Shown here: positions 54,325 to 62,816 of the stretch, one piece after another
Numbering within the stretch: the first letter of the stretch is position 1
Layout: every line of letters begins with the position of its first letter
Assembly: GCF_034555935.1 (NCBI RefSeq)
Contig: NZ_JAYDCJ010000003.1
Location: 2,418,001-2,482,000, forward strand
Length of the DNA stretch: 64,000 nucleotides
Reading direction: 5' to 3'
DNA from: Marinobacter qingdaonensis
GTDB lineage: Bacteria; Pseudomonadota; Gammaproteobacteria; Pseudomonadales; Oleiphilaceae
Notes under the pieces: model-generated
Told to the model about the DNA's origin: nothing
What the model saw: only the letters and a program-made list of their open reading frames with translations
Database searches by the model: none
Position numbers and translations under genes: made by a program

Positions 54325-54336
54325 AGTTTGAAAACT
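54325..54336. promoter_or_regulatory. Near-palindrome between the divergent hydratase and fadD genes
   Basis: AGTTTGAAAACT is a near-perfect dyad in the A/T-rich gap that must hold both promoters. Fatty-acid regulators of the PsrA type bind similar AAAC/GTTT halves, but the centre differs from the consensus I know, so this is only a candidate operator. No clear -35/-10 pair was chosen. Confidence 0.25.
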
Positions 54337-54464
54337 ACCTCATCGTTAACAAAACTGCTATTCTCTCTCCACTTTTTTCCGACTGAGACTTTAGTAGGGT
54401 TGATTTTTGATCAGTCTGGCAAATTCGGAGCATTACAATCAGAAACGCCAAACAGGAGATGGTG

Positions 54465-56141
54465 ATGGATTTTGAGCAGTTCTATCAGGACAAATACCCC
54501 GCCGGGGTGCCCCGCGAGGTAGACCTGAACAAGTACAGCAGCATGGTCGAAGTGTTTGAGCAGGCCGTCAAGAAATACGCGGACCGCCCAGCCTTCAGCG
54601 CTGTTGGAGCGACTCTCACCTACCGTGACCTGGACACCCAGAGCCGGAACTTCGCCGCCTGGTTGCAGAACAAGACCGATCTGAAGCCCGGAGATCGCAT
54701 TGCGGTCCAGATGCCCAACGTCAGCCAGTACCCGGTTGTCGTATTCGGCGCCATGCGCGCCGGTCTGATCGTGGTGAACACCAACCCCCTGTACACAACC
54801 CGGGAAATGGAGCACCAGTTCAATGATTCCGGCGCCAAGGCGCTGGTGGTGCTGGCCAACATGGCCGAAAATGCCGAGAAGGTGCTGCCGAACACCGGCA
54901 TCGAGCACGTCATCGTGACCGAAATCGCGGACATGCATTCGCCGATCAAGCGCACCCTGCTGAACGCCGTGATCAAGCACGTCAAGAAGATGGTGCCGCC
55001 GTTCAACATTCCCGGAGCGCACAAACTGCCTGCGGTCCTGAGTGCCGGTGCCCGTGAGAAATTCAGCCCGGTCGAGTGCAAGTCCGACGACATCGCCGTA
55101 CTCCAGTACACCGGTGGCACCACCGGTGTTGCCAAAGGTGCGATGCTGACCCACGGCAACCTGGTCGCCAACCTGCTGCAGACCCGCCCGATGATGGGCG
55201 ACATCGTGGTCGAGGGCCAGGAAGTGGTGATCGCGCCGCTGCCGCTGTACCACATCTACTCCTTCACTCTGAACTGCGGCATCATGCTGGAAGCCGGTGC
55301 CCACAACGTCCTGATCCCGAATCCCCGGGACATTCCAGGGTTCGTGAAGGAACTGAAGAACCACAAATTCAGCGCGTTCCTGGGCCTCAACACCCTGTTC
55401 GTGGCGCTGTGCAACAACGAGGAGTTCCGCAACCTCGACTTCAGCGCCCTCAAGCTGACCTCGTCCGGCGGTATGGCCCTGACCAGTGATACCGCCAAGA
55501 TGTGGCAGCGTGTGACCGGTTGTGAGATTTCCGAGGGCTACGGCATGACCGAAACCTCCCCGGTGGTTACCTTTAACCCCCACGTCGCGATCCAGTTGGG
55601 CACCATCGGCCTGCCGATCCCGTCCACCGTCATCAAGACCATCGACGAAGAGGGCAACGAAACCCCGCTGGGCGAGCCGGGTGAGCTGTGCGTCAAGGGA
55701 CCTCAGGTCATGCGGGGCTACTGGCAGCGTCCGGAGGACACCCAGAAGTCCTTCACCGAGGACGGTTTCCTGAAAACCGGGGACGTCGCGCTGATCCAGG
55801 AAGATGGGTACATCCGCATCGTCGACCGGAAAAAGGACATGATCATTGTCTCCGGCTTCAACGTCTTCCCGAACGAAATCGAAGACGTGGTAAGCAGCCA
55901 TCCCAAGGTGGTTGAGTGCGCGGCCGTTGGTATTCCTGATTCCAAGAGTGGGGAAGCGGTGAAGGTGTACCTGGTGCCCACCGGTGAGGGCGTGAGCGAA
56001 AATGAGCTCAAGGAATTCTGTCGCGAACGGCTCACCGCTTACAAGGTGCCCAAGCACTTCGAGTTCCGCGAGGAGCTGCCGAAGACCAACGTCGGCAAGA
56101 TCCTGCGCCGTGAGCTGCGGGACGAGGCCAACGCCAAGTAA
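54465..56141 (+). CDS. fadD: Long-chain fatty acid-CoA ligase
   Basis: This 558-residue acyl-CoA synthetase shows the AMP-binding motif YTGGTTGVAKGAMLTH, the YGMTETSPV block, and the hinge and FACS region KTGDVALIQEDGYIRIVDRKKDMIIVSGFNVFPNEIE; KTNVGKILRRELR carries the catalytic lysine. It activates exogenous or recycled fatty acids for beta-oxidation or lipid synthesis. The ATG at 54465 is chosen (MDFEQFYQDKYP) because AGGAG lies 6 bases before it; an ATG two codons earlier overlaps the ribosome site. A strong terminator follows. Confidence 0.95.
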   Translation: MDFEQFYQDKYPAGVPREVDLNKYSSMVEVFEQAVKKYADRPAFSAVGATLTYRDLDTQSRNFAAWLQNKTDLKPGDRIAVQMPNVSQYPVVVFGAMRAGLIVVNTNPLYTTREMEHQFNDSGAKALVVLANMAENAEKVLPNTGIEHVIVTEIADMHSPIKRTLLNAVIKHVKKMVPPFNIPGAHKLPAVLSAGAREKFSPVECKSDDIAVLQYTGGTTGVAKGAMLTHGNLVANLLQTRPMMGDIVVEGQEVVIAPLPLYHIYSFTLNCGIMLEAGAHNVLIPNPRDIPGFVKELKNHKFSAFLGLNTLFVALCNNEEFRNLDFSALKLTSSGGMALTSDTAKMWQRVTGCEISEGYGMTETSPVVTFNPHVAIQLGTIGLPIPSTVIKTIDEEGNETPLGEPGELCVKGPQVMRGYWQRPEDTQKSFTEDGFLKTGDVALIQEDGYIRIVDRKKDMIIVSGFNVFPNEIEDVVSSHPKVVECAAVGIPDSKSGEAVKVYLVPTGEGVSENELKEFCRERLTAYKVPKHFEFREELPKTNVGKILRRELRDEANAK

Positions 56142-56196
56142 CCCGAGCTTCGGACCCGGACAGCGCCGGATCGCGATCGAGCGATTCGGCACCGGC

Positions 56197-56227
56197 AAAA
56201 CCCCGCCCCGGCGGGGTTTTCGTTTTT
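56197..56227 (+). terminator. Strong intrinsic terminator after fadD
   Basis: AAAACCCCGCC (56197-56207) pairs perfectly with GGCGGGGTTTT (56210-56220), an 11-bp stem with a very tight loop, followed by a T-run (56223-56227). It is 55 bp past the fadD stop and separates it from hrpA. Confidence 0.92.
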
Positions 56228-56299
56228 ATGCGCACGGCTTTCCCGCTAGACTGTCGCCATTTCGCCAATCATTCCGACCGAGACCGATTACCCACTGCA

Positions 56300-59200
56300 A
56301 TGACCAGAACCAGTCCGAAGAGTGCCGACACCACGACGCTGAAGCCCGACGGTAAAGCCGCCGTGAAAGCCATGATGGAGCAGTTGGATGCCTGCAACCA
56401 GCAGGAGGCGGCACGGATCGTCAAGACGGTCGCCCGCACCAAGGGTAACCCGGGTGAAAAGGACCTGCAGAAAATGGCGGGCTGGCTCGAGCGGGGGTTG
56501 GAAAAGGTGCAACAGCGCCAGGCGCTGCACAAGCCCGCGAGCTTCCCGGATGGCCTGCCGGTGTCGGAACGGGTCGACGATATCCGCGATGCAATTGAAC
56601 AGAATCAGGTGGTGATCATCGCCGGTGAGACCGGGTCCGGGAAAACCACCCAGATTCCCAAGATCTGCATGAACAGCGGTCGGGGCATCCGCGGCCTGAT
56701 TGGCCACACCCAGCCCCGGCGTATTGCGGCGCGCAGCGTGGCCGGGCGGATTGCCGAAGAACTGGGGGAGCAGACCGGTCAGCAGATCGGCTACCAGGTG
56801 CGTTTCACCGACACCACCTCGGACCAGTCCCGGGTCAAGGTGATGACCGACGGGATCCTGCTGGCCGAGGTTCAGCACGACCGATTCCTCGATCGCTACG
56901 ACACCTTGATCATTGATGAGGCCCACGAACGCAGCCTGAACATCGACTTCCTATTGGGGTACCTGCGTCAGCTGCTGCCCAAGCGCCCGGACCTGAAAGT
57001 GATCATCACCTCCGCCACCATTGAGGTCGAGCGCTTCAGCGAGTTCTTCGACCAGGCGCCGGTCATCGAAGTCAGCGGTCGGACCTACCCGGTGGATGTC
57101 CGCTATCGGCCATTGACGGGCGACGAAGACGACCGTGACCAGGGCTGGACGGACGGAGTGCTGGGCGCCCTGGATGAAATTGAACAGCACGAACGCGCCG
57201 AGAAACAGCCGCCTGGCGATGTCCTGGTGTTTTTGCCGGGTGAACGGGAAATCCGGAACCTGAGCAAGGTCCTTCGCCATGTCGACCTGAAGCACACCGA
57301 GGTGCTGCCGCTGTATTCCCGGCTGAGCAACCAGGAACAGAATCGGGTGTTCCAGTCGCACCGGGGCCGACGGATCGTTCTGTCCACCAACGTGGCCGAA
57401 ACCTCCCTGACGGTGCCGGGTATCCGGTACGTCATCGATACCGGGGTCGCCCGGATCAGCCGTTACAGTGTGCGGTCGAAAATCCAGCGTCTGCCCATTG
57501 AGCCGGTCTCCCAGGCCAGCGCCAACCAGCGTGCTGGCCGCTGTGGTCGGGTTGCGCCCGGTATCTGCTTCCGGCTGTACGATGAAACCGATTTCATCAA
57601 TCGCCCGGAGTACACCGACCCGGAAATCCTGCGGACTAACCTGGCCTCGGTCATCCTGCAGATGGCCACCTCCGGGCTCGGGGACATCCGCAACTTCCCG
57701 TTCCTCGAGGCGCCGGACAAGCGCCAGATCAATGATGGCTACAAGCTGCTCGAGGAACTCAGCGCGGTTGATGACAAACGCCGGGTTACCAAGCTCGGCC
57801 GCACCATGGCGAAACTGCCTCTGGATCCCAGGTTGGCGCGGATGCTGGTGACGGCGGCGGAGCAGGGCAGTCTGGCCGAGACCCTGATCGTGATCGCCGG
57901 CTTGAGCGTGCAGGACCCCCGGGAACGGCCCCAGGAGAAGCAGCAGGCGGCGGACCAGGCGCACGCGCCGTTCAACGACAAGGAATCGGATTTCCTCACC
58001 CTGTTGAACATCTGGAATTTCTACGAGGAGCAGCGCCAGGAGCTGTCCCAGAATCAACTGAAAAAGCTGTGTCAAAAGAGCTTTCTCAGTTGGATGCGCA
58101 TGCGCGAGTGGCGGGACATCCACCGGCAGCTGACGTTGATCTGCCGGGATCAGAAGATGGCGTTCAACCGGGATGCGGCCAGCTACGAGGCCTTGCACAA
58201 GGCCATCCTGGCCGGTTTGTTGGGTCAGGTGGCGGTCAAGGTGGAAAAAAAGGAGTACCTGGCCACCCGCAATCGCAAGTTGATGATCTTTCCCGGTTCC
58301 AAGGTGGCCAAGACCGGCCCCAAGTGGATTGTCGCCACCGAAATTGTTGAAACCAGCCGGGTGTTTGCCCGCATGGTCGCCGCCATTCAGCCGGAATGGC
58401 TGGAGCCGCTCGCCGGCCACGTGGTCAAACGCTCTTATTTCGAACCGCACTGGGAGCAGAAGCGCGCCCAGGTGATGGGCTATGAGAAGGTCACCCTTTA
58501 CGGCCTGGATGTAGTGCCCAAGCGCCGCATTGCTTACAGCAAGATCGATCCGGTGGAGTGCCGGAATCTCTTTATCAGGCGCGCGCTGGTAGAGGGGGAT
58601 TACCGGTCCAAGGCCCCATTTATCGCCCGTAATCGGGAGATGCTGGATACCGTCGAGAACCTTGAAAAGAAGACCCGGCGTCGGGACCTCCTGGTTGACG
58701 ACGAGGTTCTGGTCGCGTTCTACGACCAGCGCCTGCCTGCGGACATCGTCAGTGGCCGTCATTTTGAGGACTGGTGGAAACGACTGTCGTCCCAGGAGCT
58801 GAAGGAGCTGGAGCTGACCGAGGCCGATGTGCTGCAGCGGCCGGTGGATGCCCAGGCCGGGAACCTCTACCCCGATTTTCTGGAGTGGGAGGGGGTGCAG
58901 TACCCCCTGAGCTACGAGTTCGAACCCACCAGCGAAAGGGACGGCGTAACCCTGCAGGTGCCTCTGATGGCATTGAAGCAGATTCCGTCCCGGCGGCTGG
59001 AATGGCTGGTGCCGGGCCTGCTTCGAGAGAAGTGCGTGGCCCTGGTGAAAGGGCTGCCGAAGGCGCTCCGGCGCAATTTTGTACCGGTGCCAGACTTCGT
59101 CGACGCGGCGCTGGCCAATCTGCAGCCGTCGAACGAGCCCCTGACCCTCCAGCTTGGCGAGCAATTGCGGCGCATGACGGGGGTGCGAATCGATCCCGAC

Positions 59201-60235
59201 GCCTGGTCTGAATCGGAATTGCCAAAACATCTGCGAATGAACCTGCGGGTGCTGGGCGACGGCGGCAAGGTCATGGCCGAAAGTCGGGAAGCGGTCCGGT
59301 TGCAGGATCAGTTGGAAGGCAAGGCGGAAGCGGCGCTGGCATCCGCGGAGAGTGACACTCGGGATAGTGAGCCGGCCGGGGACCACCCCGACTGGCAGTT
59401 TGGCGCACTGCCGGAGCAGGTACAGACCGAAAAAGGCGGTATGCAGGTGACCGTGTATCCGGCGCTGGAGGATCTGGGCGAGACCGTTCGTCCGATTCGT
59501 TGCCTGGACCGGCTCACCGCCGAGGACACGACCCGGAAGGGCGTCGCCCGGCTGATTCTCAACCGGTTCGGCAAGACCCTGGACGACCTCGAGCGGAAAT
59601 TGCCCCGGTTCAAACAGTCGGCGTTGATGTTCGCGCCGGTGGGCCGGGCCAAGGTGTTGCTGGACGACCTGCTGCTGGCGACGGCCATGCAGCATTTCCT
59701 GGCCGACGGGCTGCCCCGGGACCGGAGCGCGTTCGACCTTCTGTTCGACCGCCATCGGGGTGACTTCATTCCCGCCCTGGAAGCGGCGGATGAGCGCCTG
59801 TACCAAGCCATGACCGGCTACCAGAAAGTGGCGAAGCAGCTCAAGGGCAAGATCAACCTGGCCCTGGCCAACAGCATGGCGGACCTGAAATTTCAGATGG
59901 AGCAGCTGGTGTATCCCGGGTTCCTGGTCGCGACACCGGGTGAGTGGTTGGCCGAGTTCGGGCGCTATTTCGAGGCGGCCCTGGTCCGGCTGGAAAAAAT
60001 GCCCCGGGAAATGGGCCGCGAGCGGGAATTCCTGCACGCGATCGAGCCACTCTGGTCCCGCTACGCCAGCAAGCGGGAGGAACAGCTGCGGCAGGGTGTA
60101 CGGGACCCGGAGCTGGTGCGTTACCGGTGGATGCTGGAAGAATTTCGGGTGTCGTTTTTTGCCCAACAGCTGGGCACGGTGATGACCGTCTCGGTCAAGC
60201 GCCTGGATAAGCAGTGGGAGCAAACCCGGGTCTGA
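56300..60235 (+). CDS. hrpA: ATP-dependent RNA helicase HrpA
   Basis: This 1311-residue DEAH-box helicase has the size of E. coli HrpA. Walker A is GETGSGKT (109-116), with QPRRIAARSVA (Ia), DEAH (206-209) in IIDEAHERSLNIDF, SAT in VIITSATIEVERF, STNVAETSLTVPGIRYVID (V), and QRAGRCGRVAPG (VI). The HA2/ratchet and OB regions and the long HrpA-specific C-terminal domain follow. HrpA works on mRNA and stalled ribosomes. The ATG at 56300 is taken; the frame is open to 56228 but that part reads like upstream, noncoding sequence. No strong ribosome site is visible. Confidence 0.95.
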   Translation: MTRTSPKSADTTTLKPDGKAAVKAMMEQLDACNQQEAARIVKTVARTKGNPGEKDLQKMAGWLERGLEKVQQRQALHKPASFPDGLPVSERVDDIRDAIEQNQVVIIAGETGSGKTTQIPKICMNSGRGIRGLIGHTQPRRIAARSVAGRIAEELGEQTGQQIGYQVRFTDTTSDQSRVKVMTDGILLAEVQHDRFLDRYDTLIIDEAHERSLNIDFLLGYLRQLLPKRPDLKVIITSATIEVERFSEFFDQAPVIEVSGRTYPVDVRYRPLTGDEDDRDQGWTDGVLGALDEIEQHERAEKQPPGDVLVFLPGEREIRNLSKVLRHVDLKHTEVLPLYSRLSNQEQNRVFQSHRGRRIVLSTNVAETSLTVPGIRYVIDTGVARISRYSVRSKIQRLPIEPVSQASANQRAGRCGRVAPGICFRLYDETDFINRPEYTDPEILRTNLASVILQMATSGLGDIRNFPFLEAPDKRQINDGYKLLEELSAVDDKRRVTKLGRTMAKLPLDPRLARMLVTAAEQGSLAETLIVIAGLSVQDPRERPQEKQQAADQAHAPFNDKESDFLTLLNIWNFYEEQRQELSQNQLKKLCQKSFLSWMRMREWRDIHRQLTLICRDQKMAFNRDAASYEALHKAILAGLLGQVAVKVEKKEYLATRNRKLMIFPGSKVAKTGPKWIVATEIVETSRVFARMVAAIQPEWLEPLAGHVVKRSYFEPHWEQKRAQVMGYEKVTLYGLDVVPKRRIAYSKIDPVECRNLFIRRALVEGDYRSKAPFIARNREMLDTVENLEKKTRRRDLLVDDEVLVAFYDQRLPADIVSGRHFEDWWKRLSSQELKELELTEADVLQRPVDAQAGNLYPDFLEWEGVQYPLSYEFEPTSERDGVTLQVPLMALKQIPSRRLEWLVPGLLREKCVALVKGLPKALRRNFVPVPDFVDAALANLQPSNEPLTLQLGEQLRRMTGVRIDPDAWSESELPKHLRMNLRVLGDGGKVMAESREAVRLQDQLEGKAEAALASAESDTRDSEPAGDHPDWQFGALPEQVQTEKGGMQVTVYPALEDLGETVRPIRCLDRLTAEDTTRKGVARLILNRFGKTLDDLERKLPRFKQSALMFAPVGRAKVLLDDLLLATAMQHFLADGLPRDRSAFDLLFDRHRGDFIPALEAADERLYQAMTGYQKVAKQLKGKINLALANSMADLKFQMEQLVYPGFLVATPGEWLAEFGRYFEAALVRLEKMPREMGREREFLHAIEPLWSRYASKREEQLRQGVRDPELVRYRWMLEEFRVSFFAQQLGTVMTVSVKRLDKQWEQTRV

Positions 60236-60307
60236 CGGGCGCCTGTTCGCGCTGCACCGATGCGGTGCCCGGTGCACGGTTTACTGGCGGGCAATCCCCT
60301 GAGACTG

Positions 60308-60316
60308 TGTTAGTAT
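60308..60316 (+). promoter_or_regulatory. Extended -10 promoter before the KAS III gene
   Basis: TG-T-TAGTAT at 60308-60316 matches an extended -10 element 55 bp upstream of the GTG start. No good -35 is present, as is usual for this class. It lies in the 135-bp gap after hrpA, for which no terminator was seen. Confidence 0.4.
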
Positions 60317-60370
60317 TTCCGTCAGCTCACTAAATCCGTCCAGATTCCATAACCATGACGTGGGGTTCGT

Positions 60371-61492
60371 GTGATTAAAGCCGTCATTAGCGGAACCGGT
60401 CTCTATACACCGCCGGCGACCATCGACAACGACGAGCTGGTTGAAGCCTTCAACCAGTATGTAGAACAGTTCAATTCCGAACACGCGGATGAAATAGCCC
60501 GCGGCGACGTGGCGGCGTTGCAGCCATCCTCGTCGGCGTTCATCGAGAAGGCGTCGGGCATCAAGCGCCGGCATGTCATCAACAAGGATGGCATCCTGAA
60601 CCCGGAGCGGATGACCCCGTCGATTCCGGAGCGCAGCAACGACGAGCGGTCCGTGCAATGTGAGATGGCGGTTGCCGCCTGTAATGAAGCGCTGGCCCAG
60701 GCGGGCAAGACCGCGGACGACGTCGATGCGGTGATTGTGGCCTGTTCGAATCTGCAGCGCGCCTACCCGGCCATCGCCATCGAGGTCCAGCAGGCCCTGG
60801 GTGTGAATGGTTTTGCCTACGACATGAACGTGGCCTGCAGTTCCGCCACTTTTGGCCTCCAGGCTGCGGTCAATTCGGTGGAAAACGGCGCGGCTCGTTC
60901 GGTACTGGTAGTCAGTCCGGAGATTTGCTCCGGTCACCTGAATTTCCGGGACCGTGACAGTCACTTTATCTTCGGGGATGCCTGCACCGCTATCCTGGTG
61001 GAGCGGGAAGAGAACACCCAACCCGGCTCGGGCTTCGAAATCCTCGGAACCAGTCTCAAGACTCAGTTCTCCAACAACATCCGCAACAACTTCGGGTTCC
61101 TGAACCGCGCCGACGAATCCGGTGTCGGCAAGCCGGACAAGCTGTTTATCCAGCAGGGTCGAAAGGTGTTCAAGGAAGTGTCGCCGCTGGTGGCCGAAAC
61201 CATCCAGCACCAGCTCGAAGGCCTGTCCCTGACGCCGGATAACCTGCGTCGCATGTGGTTACATCAGGCCAATCTGAACATGAACCAACTGATTGCCCGG
61301 AAGGTGCTGGGCCGGGATGCCGATGCCGACGAGGCACCGGTAATTCTGGATGAGTACGCCAACACCAGCTCGGCCGGCTCGATCATTGCTTTCCACAAGC
61401 ACAAGAGCGATCTGGTGTCTGGCGACATCGGCGTGATTTGTTCCTTCGGGGCCGGTTATTCCATCGGCAGCGTGGTCGTTCGCCGCCGTTAG
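60371..61492 (+). CDS. Beta-ketoacyl-ACP synthase III family enzyme
   Basis: This is a 373-residue thiolase-fold condensing enzyme. The catalytic triad is visible: Cys156 in NVACSSATFG, His298 in WLHQANLNMNQ and Asn331 in EYANTSSAGS. It is some 55 residues longer than E. coli FabH, with extra sequence in the first 90 residues. Such longer KAS III proteins may start fatty acid synthesis from longer acyl-CoA, or make beta-ketoacyl products; the exact role is unproven. The start is GTG at 60371. It ends 6 bp from a convergent thioesterase gene. Confidence 0.9.
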   Translation: MIKAVISGTGLYTPPATIDNDELVEAFNQYVEQFNSEHADEIARGDVAALQPSSSAFIEKASGIKRRHVINKDGILNPERMTPSIPERSNDERSVQCEMAVAACNEALAQAGKTADDVDAVIVACSNLQRAYPAIAIEVQQALGVNGFAYDMNVACSSATFGLQAAVNSVENGAARSVLVVSPEICSGHLNFRDRDSHFIFGDACTAILVEREENTQPGSGFEILGTSLKTQFSNNIRNNFGFLNRADESGVGKPDKLFIQQGRKVFKEVSPLVAETIQHQLEGLSLTPDNLRRMWLHQANLNMNQLIARKVLGRDADADEAPVILDEYANTSSAGSIIAFHKHKSDLVSGDIGVICSFGAGYSIGSVVVRRR

Positions 61493-61498
61493 GCGGGG

Positions 61499-61906
61499 TC
61501 AGTTGCTCGCCAGGTTCCGCAAGGCATCTGGCAGTCGGGTCGAGGTCCGGCTCTGCCGGTCAAACCAGACGACCTTGGCGTAGCCTTCCGCGTAGACTTC
61601 TCCAGTCTCGGCATCTTTCAGCAAGTGGTAGGTGTCGAGGCTGGTATTCCCTGCCTTGTCGGCGTATGTTTCCACCACCACGGTCGCCGGGTGGGTCAAT
61701 TCCTTCAGAAACGTGGCGCTGGTCTTTATAATGACCGGCCCGGTGGGTTCATCGGGGCCGCCCAGACCAAGTGAGGCGAGCCAGACGATCCGCGCTTCCT
61801 CAAAAAAGCGGAAATACACGGTATTATTGGCGTGGCCGTATGCATCCATGTCGCCCCAGCGAAGCGGTGTGGTGATGGTATTTACCAGGTTTCCTGGTAC
61901 GGACAT
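61499..61906 (-). CDS. 4HBT-type acyl-CoA thioesterase
   Basis: This is a 135-residue hot-dog-fold thioesterase. The YbgC-type signature is near the N-terminus, LRWGDMDAYGHANNTVYFRFFEEAR, with the catalytic Asp and His region. It should hydrolyse short or medium acyl-CoA. It converges on the KAS III gene and diverges from mlaA across 92 bp, which must hold both promoters. Confidence 0.9.
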   Translation of the reverse strand: MSVPGNLVNTITTPLRWGDMDAYGHANNTVYFRFFEEARIVWLASLGLGGPDEPTGPVIIKTSATFLKELTHPATVVVETYADKAGNTSLDTYHLLKDAETGEVYAEGYAKVVWFDRQSRTSTRLPDALRNLASN

Positions 61907-61998
61907 TGGATTCCTCCGGGTCGATGGTCTTTATAACAATTACATGGCGCCCGATATTCTCGACGAACGGAAACGACTCAACAACCCAAGAGCAGAGC

Positions 61999-62784
61999 AT
62001 GAGACAAGTTTTTTATTGGCGCAGAGGCCCGGTCCTGTTGCTGGCAGCGACGCTGCTGGCGGCCCAAGGCGGGCAGGTCCTGGCCCAGGCCGTGCAGGAG
62101 CCGGCTCCCGGTGGCTCTGCCCCGGTGACGGCCTCCGATCCCTATGAAAGCTGGAACCGGAAAGTCTTCCGGTTCAACGAAACCATCGACCGCTGGTTCC
62201 TCAAACCCGTCGCCCAGACCTATCGGGCCATCACGCCATCGGTGGTGGACCGGGGCGTCACCAACTTCTTCAATAACCTGCAGGAGGTGCGCAATTTTGC
62301 TAACAGCCTGTTCCAGTTGAAGGGGGAGTCGGCGGTGGTCGCGGCGGGGCGGTTCACCTACAACACGGTGTTCGGACTGGCCGGGATCTTTGACGTGGCC
62401 ACGGCGTTCGACCTGCCGGAGCGGCCCGAGGACTTCGGTCAGACCCTGGGGTACTGGGGCGTTGGTTCCGGACCCTACCTGATGCTGCCGCTGCTTGGCC
62501 CTTCAAGCCCACGGCACGCCACCGGTTTGGGCATGGACATGGTTGTGCTGCCGTCGCCGTGGGACTACGCGGAGAGTCCGGAACGGTACTACGCCCGCGG
62601 GCTGCAGATCGTCGACACCCGCGCCGATCTGATTCCGGCGGAAAGCTTCATCTCCGGCGACAGCTACATTTTCGTGCGCAACGCATTCCTGCAGCGTCGG
62701 GAGTACCTCATCAACGACGGCAAGGTCACGGACGATCCCTTTGCAAACGGCGATGATGAAGATTTAATGCTGGAAGAATTCTAG
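61999..62784 (+). CDS. mlaA: MlaA/VacJ outer-membrane lipid-asymmetry protein
   Basis: This is a 261-residue MlaA homologue with conserved YESWNRKVFRFNETIDRWFLKPVAQTYRAITPS, FFNNLQEVRNFANSLFQLK, RFTYNTVFGLAGIFDVATAF and YWGVGSGPYLMLPLLGPS. It removes misplaced phospholipids from the outer leaflet of the outer membrane and passes them to MlaC. The N-terminus (residues 1-30) is a signal peptide ending near VLAQA; no lipobox cysteine is seen, unlike E. coli MlaA, which is a lipoprotein. The ATG at 61999 is preceded by an AGAG-rich stretch; the frame opens earlier without support. A patatin-like gene lies 32 bp downstream. Confidence 0.93.
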   Translation: MRQVFYWRRGPVLLLAATLLAAQGGQVLAQAVQEPAPGGSAPVTASDPYESWNRKVFRFNETIDRWFLKPVAQTYRAITPSVVDRGVTNFFNNLQEVRNFANSLFQLKGESAVVAAGRFTYNTVFGLAGIFDVATAFDLPERPEDFGQTLGYWGVGSGPYLMLPLLGPSSPRHATGLGMDMVVLPSPWDYAESPERYYARGLQIVDTRADLIPAESFISGDSYIFVRNAFLQRREYLINDGKVTDDPFANGDDEDLMLEEF

Positions 62785-62816
62785 GCCCGCGAGGCGGGCA
62801 TGGCAGGAGGTGACCG

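Noticed and set aside
56951..60277. A 1108-codon open frame antisense to hrpA
   Set aside because: It mirrors a high-G+C gene whose own frame has all helicase motifs; the antisense protein is rich in Gln, His, Leu and Arg with no recognisable domain. Similar long shadows oppose the PKS gene (15224-17401), fadD (54411-56198) and prsK (29423-31330).
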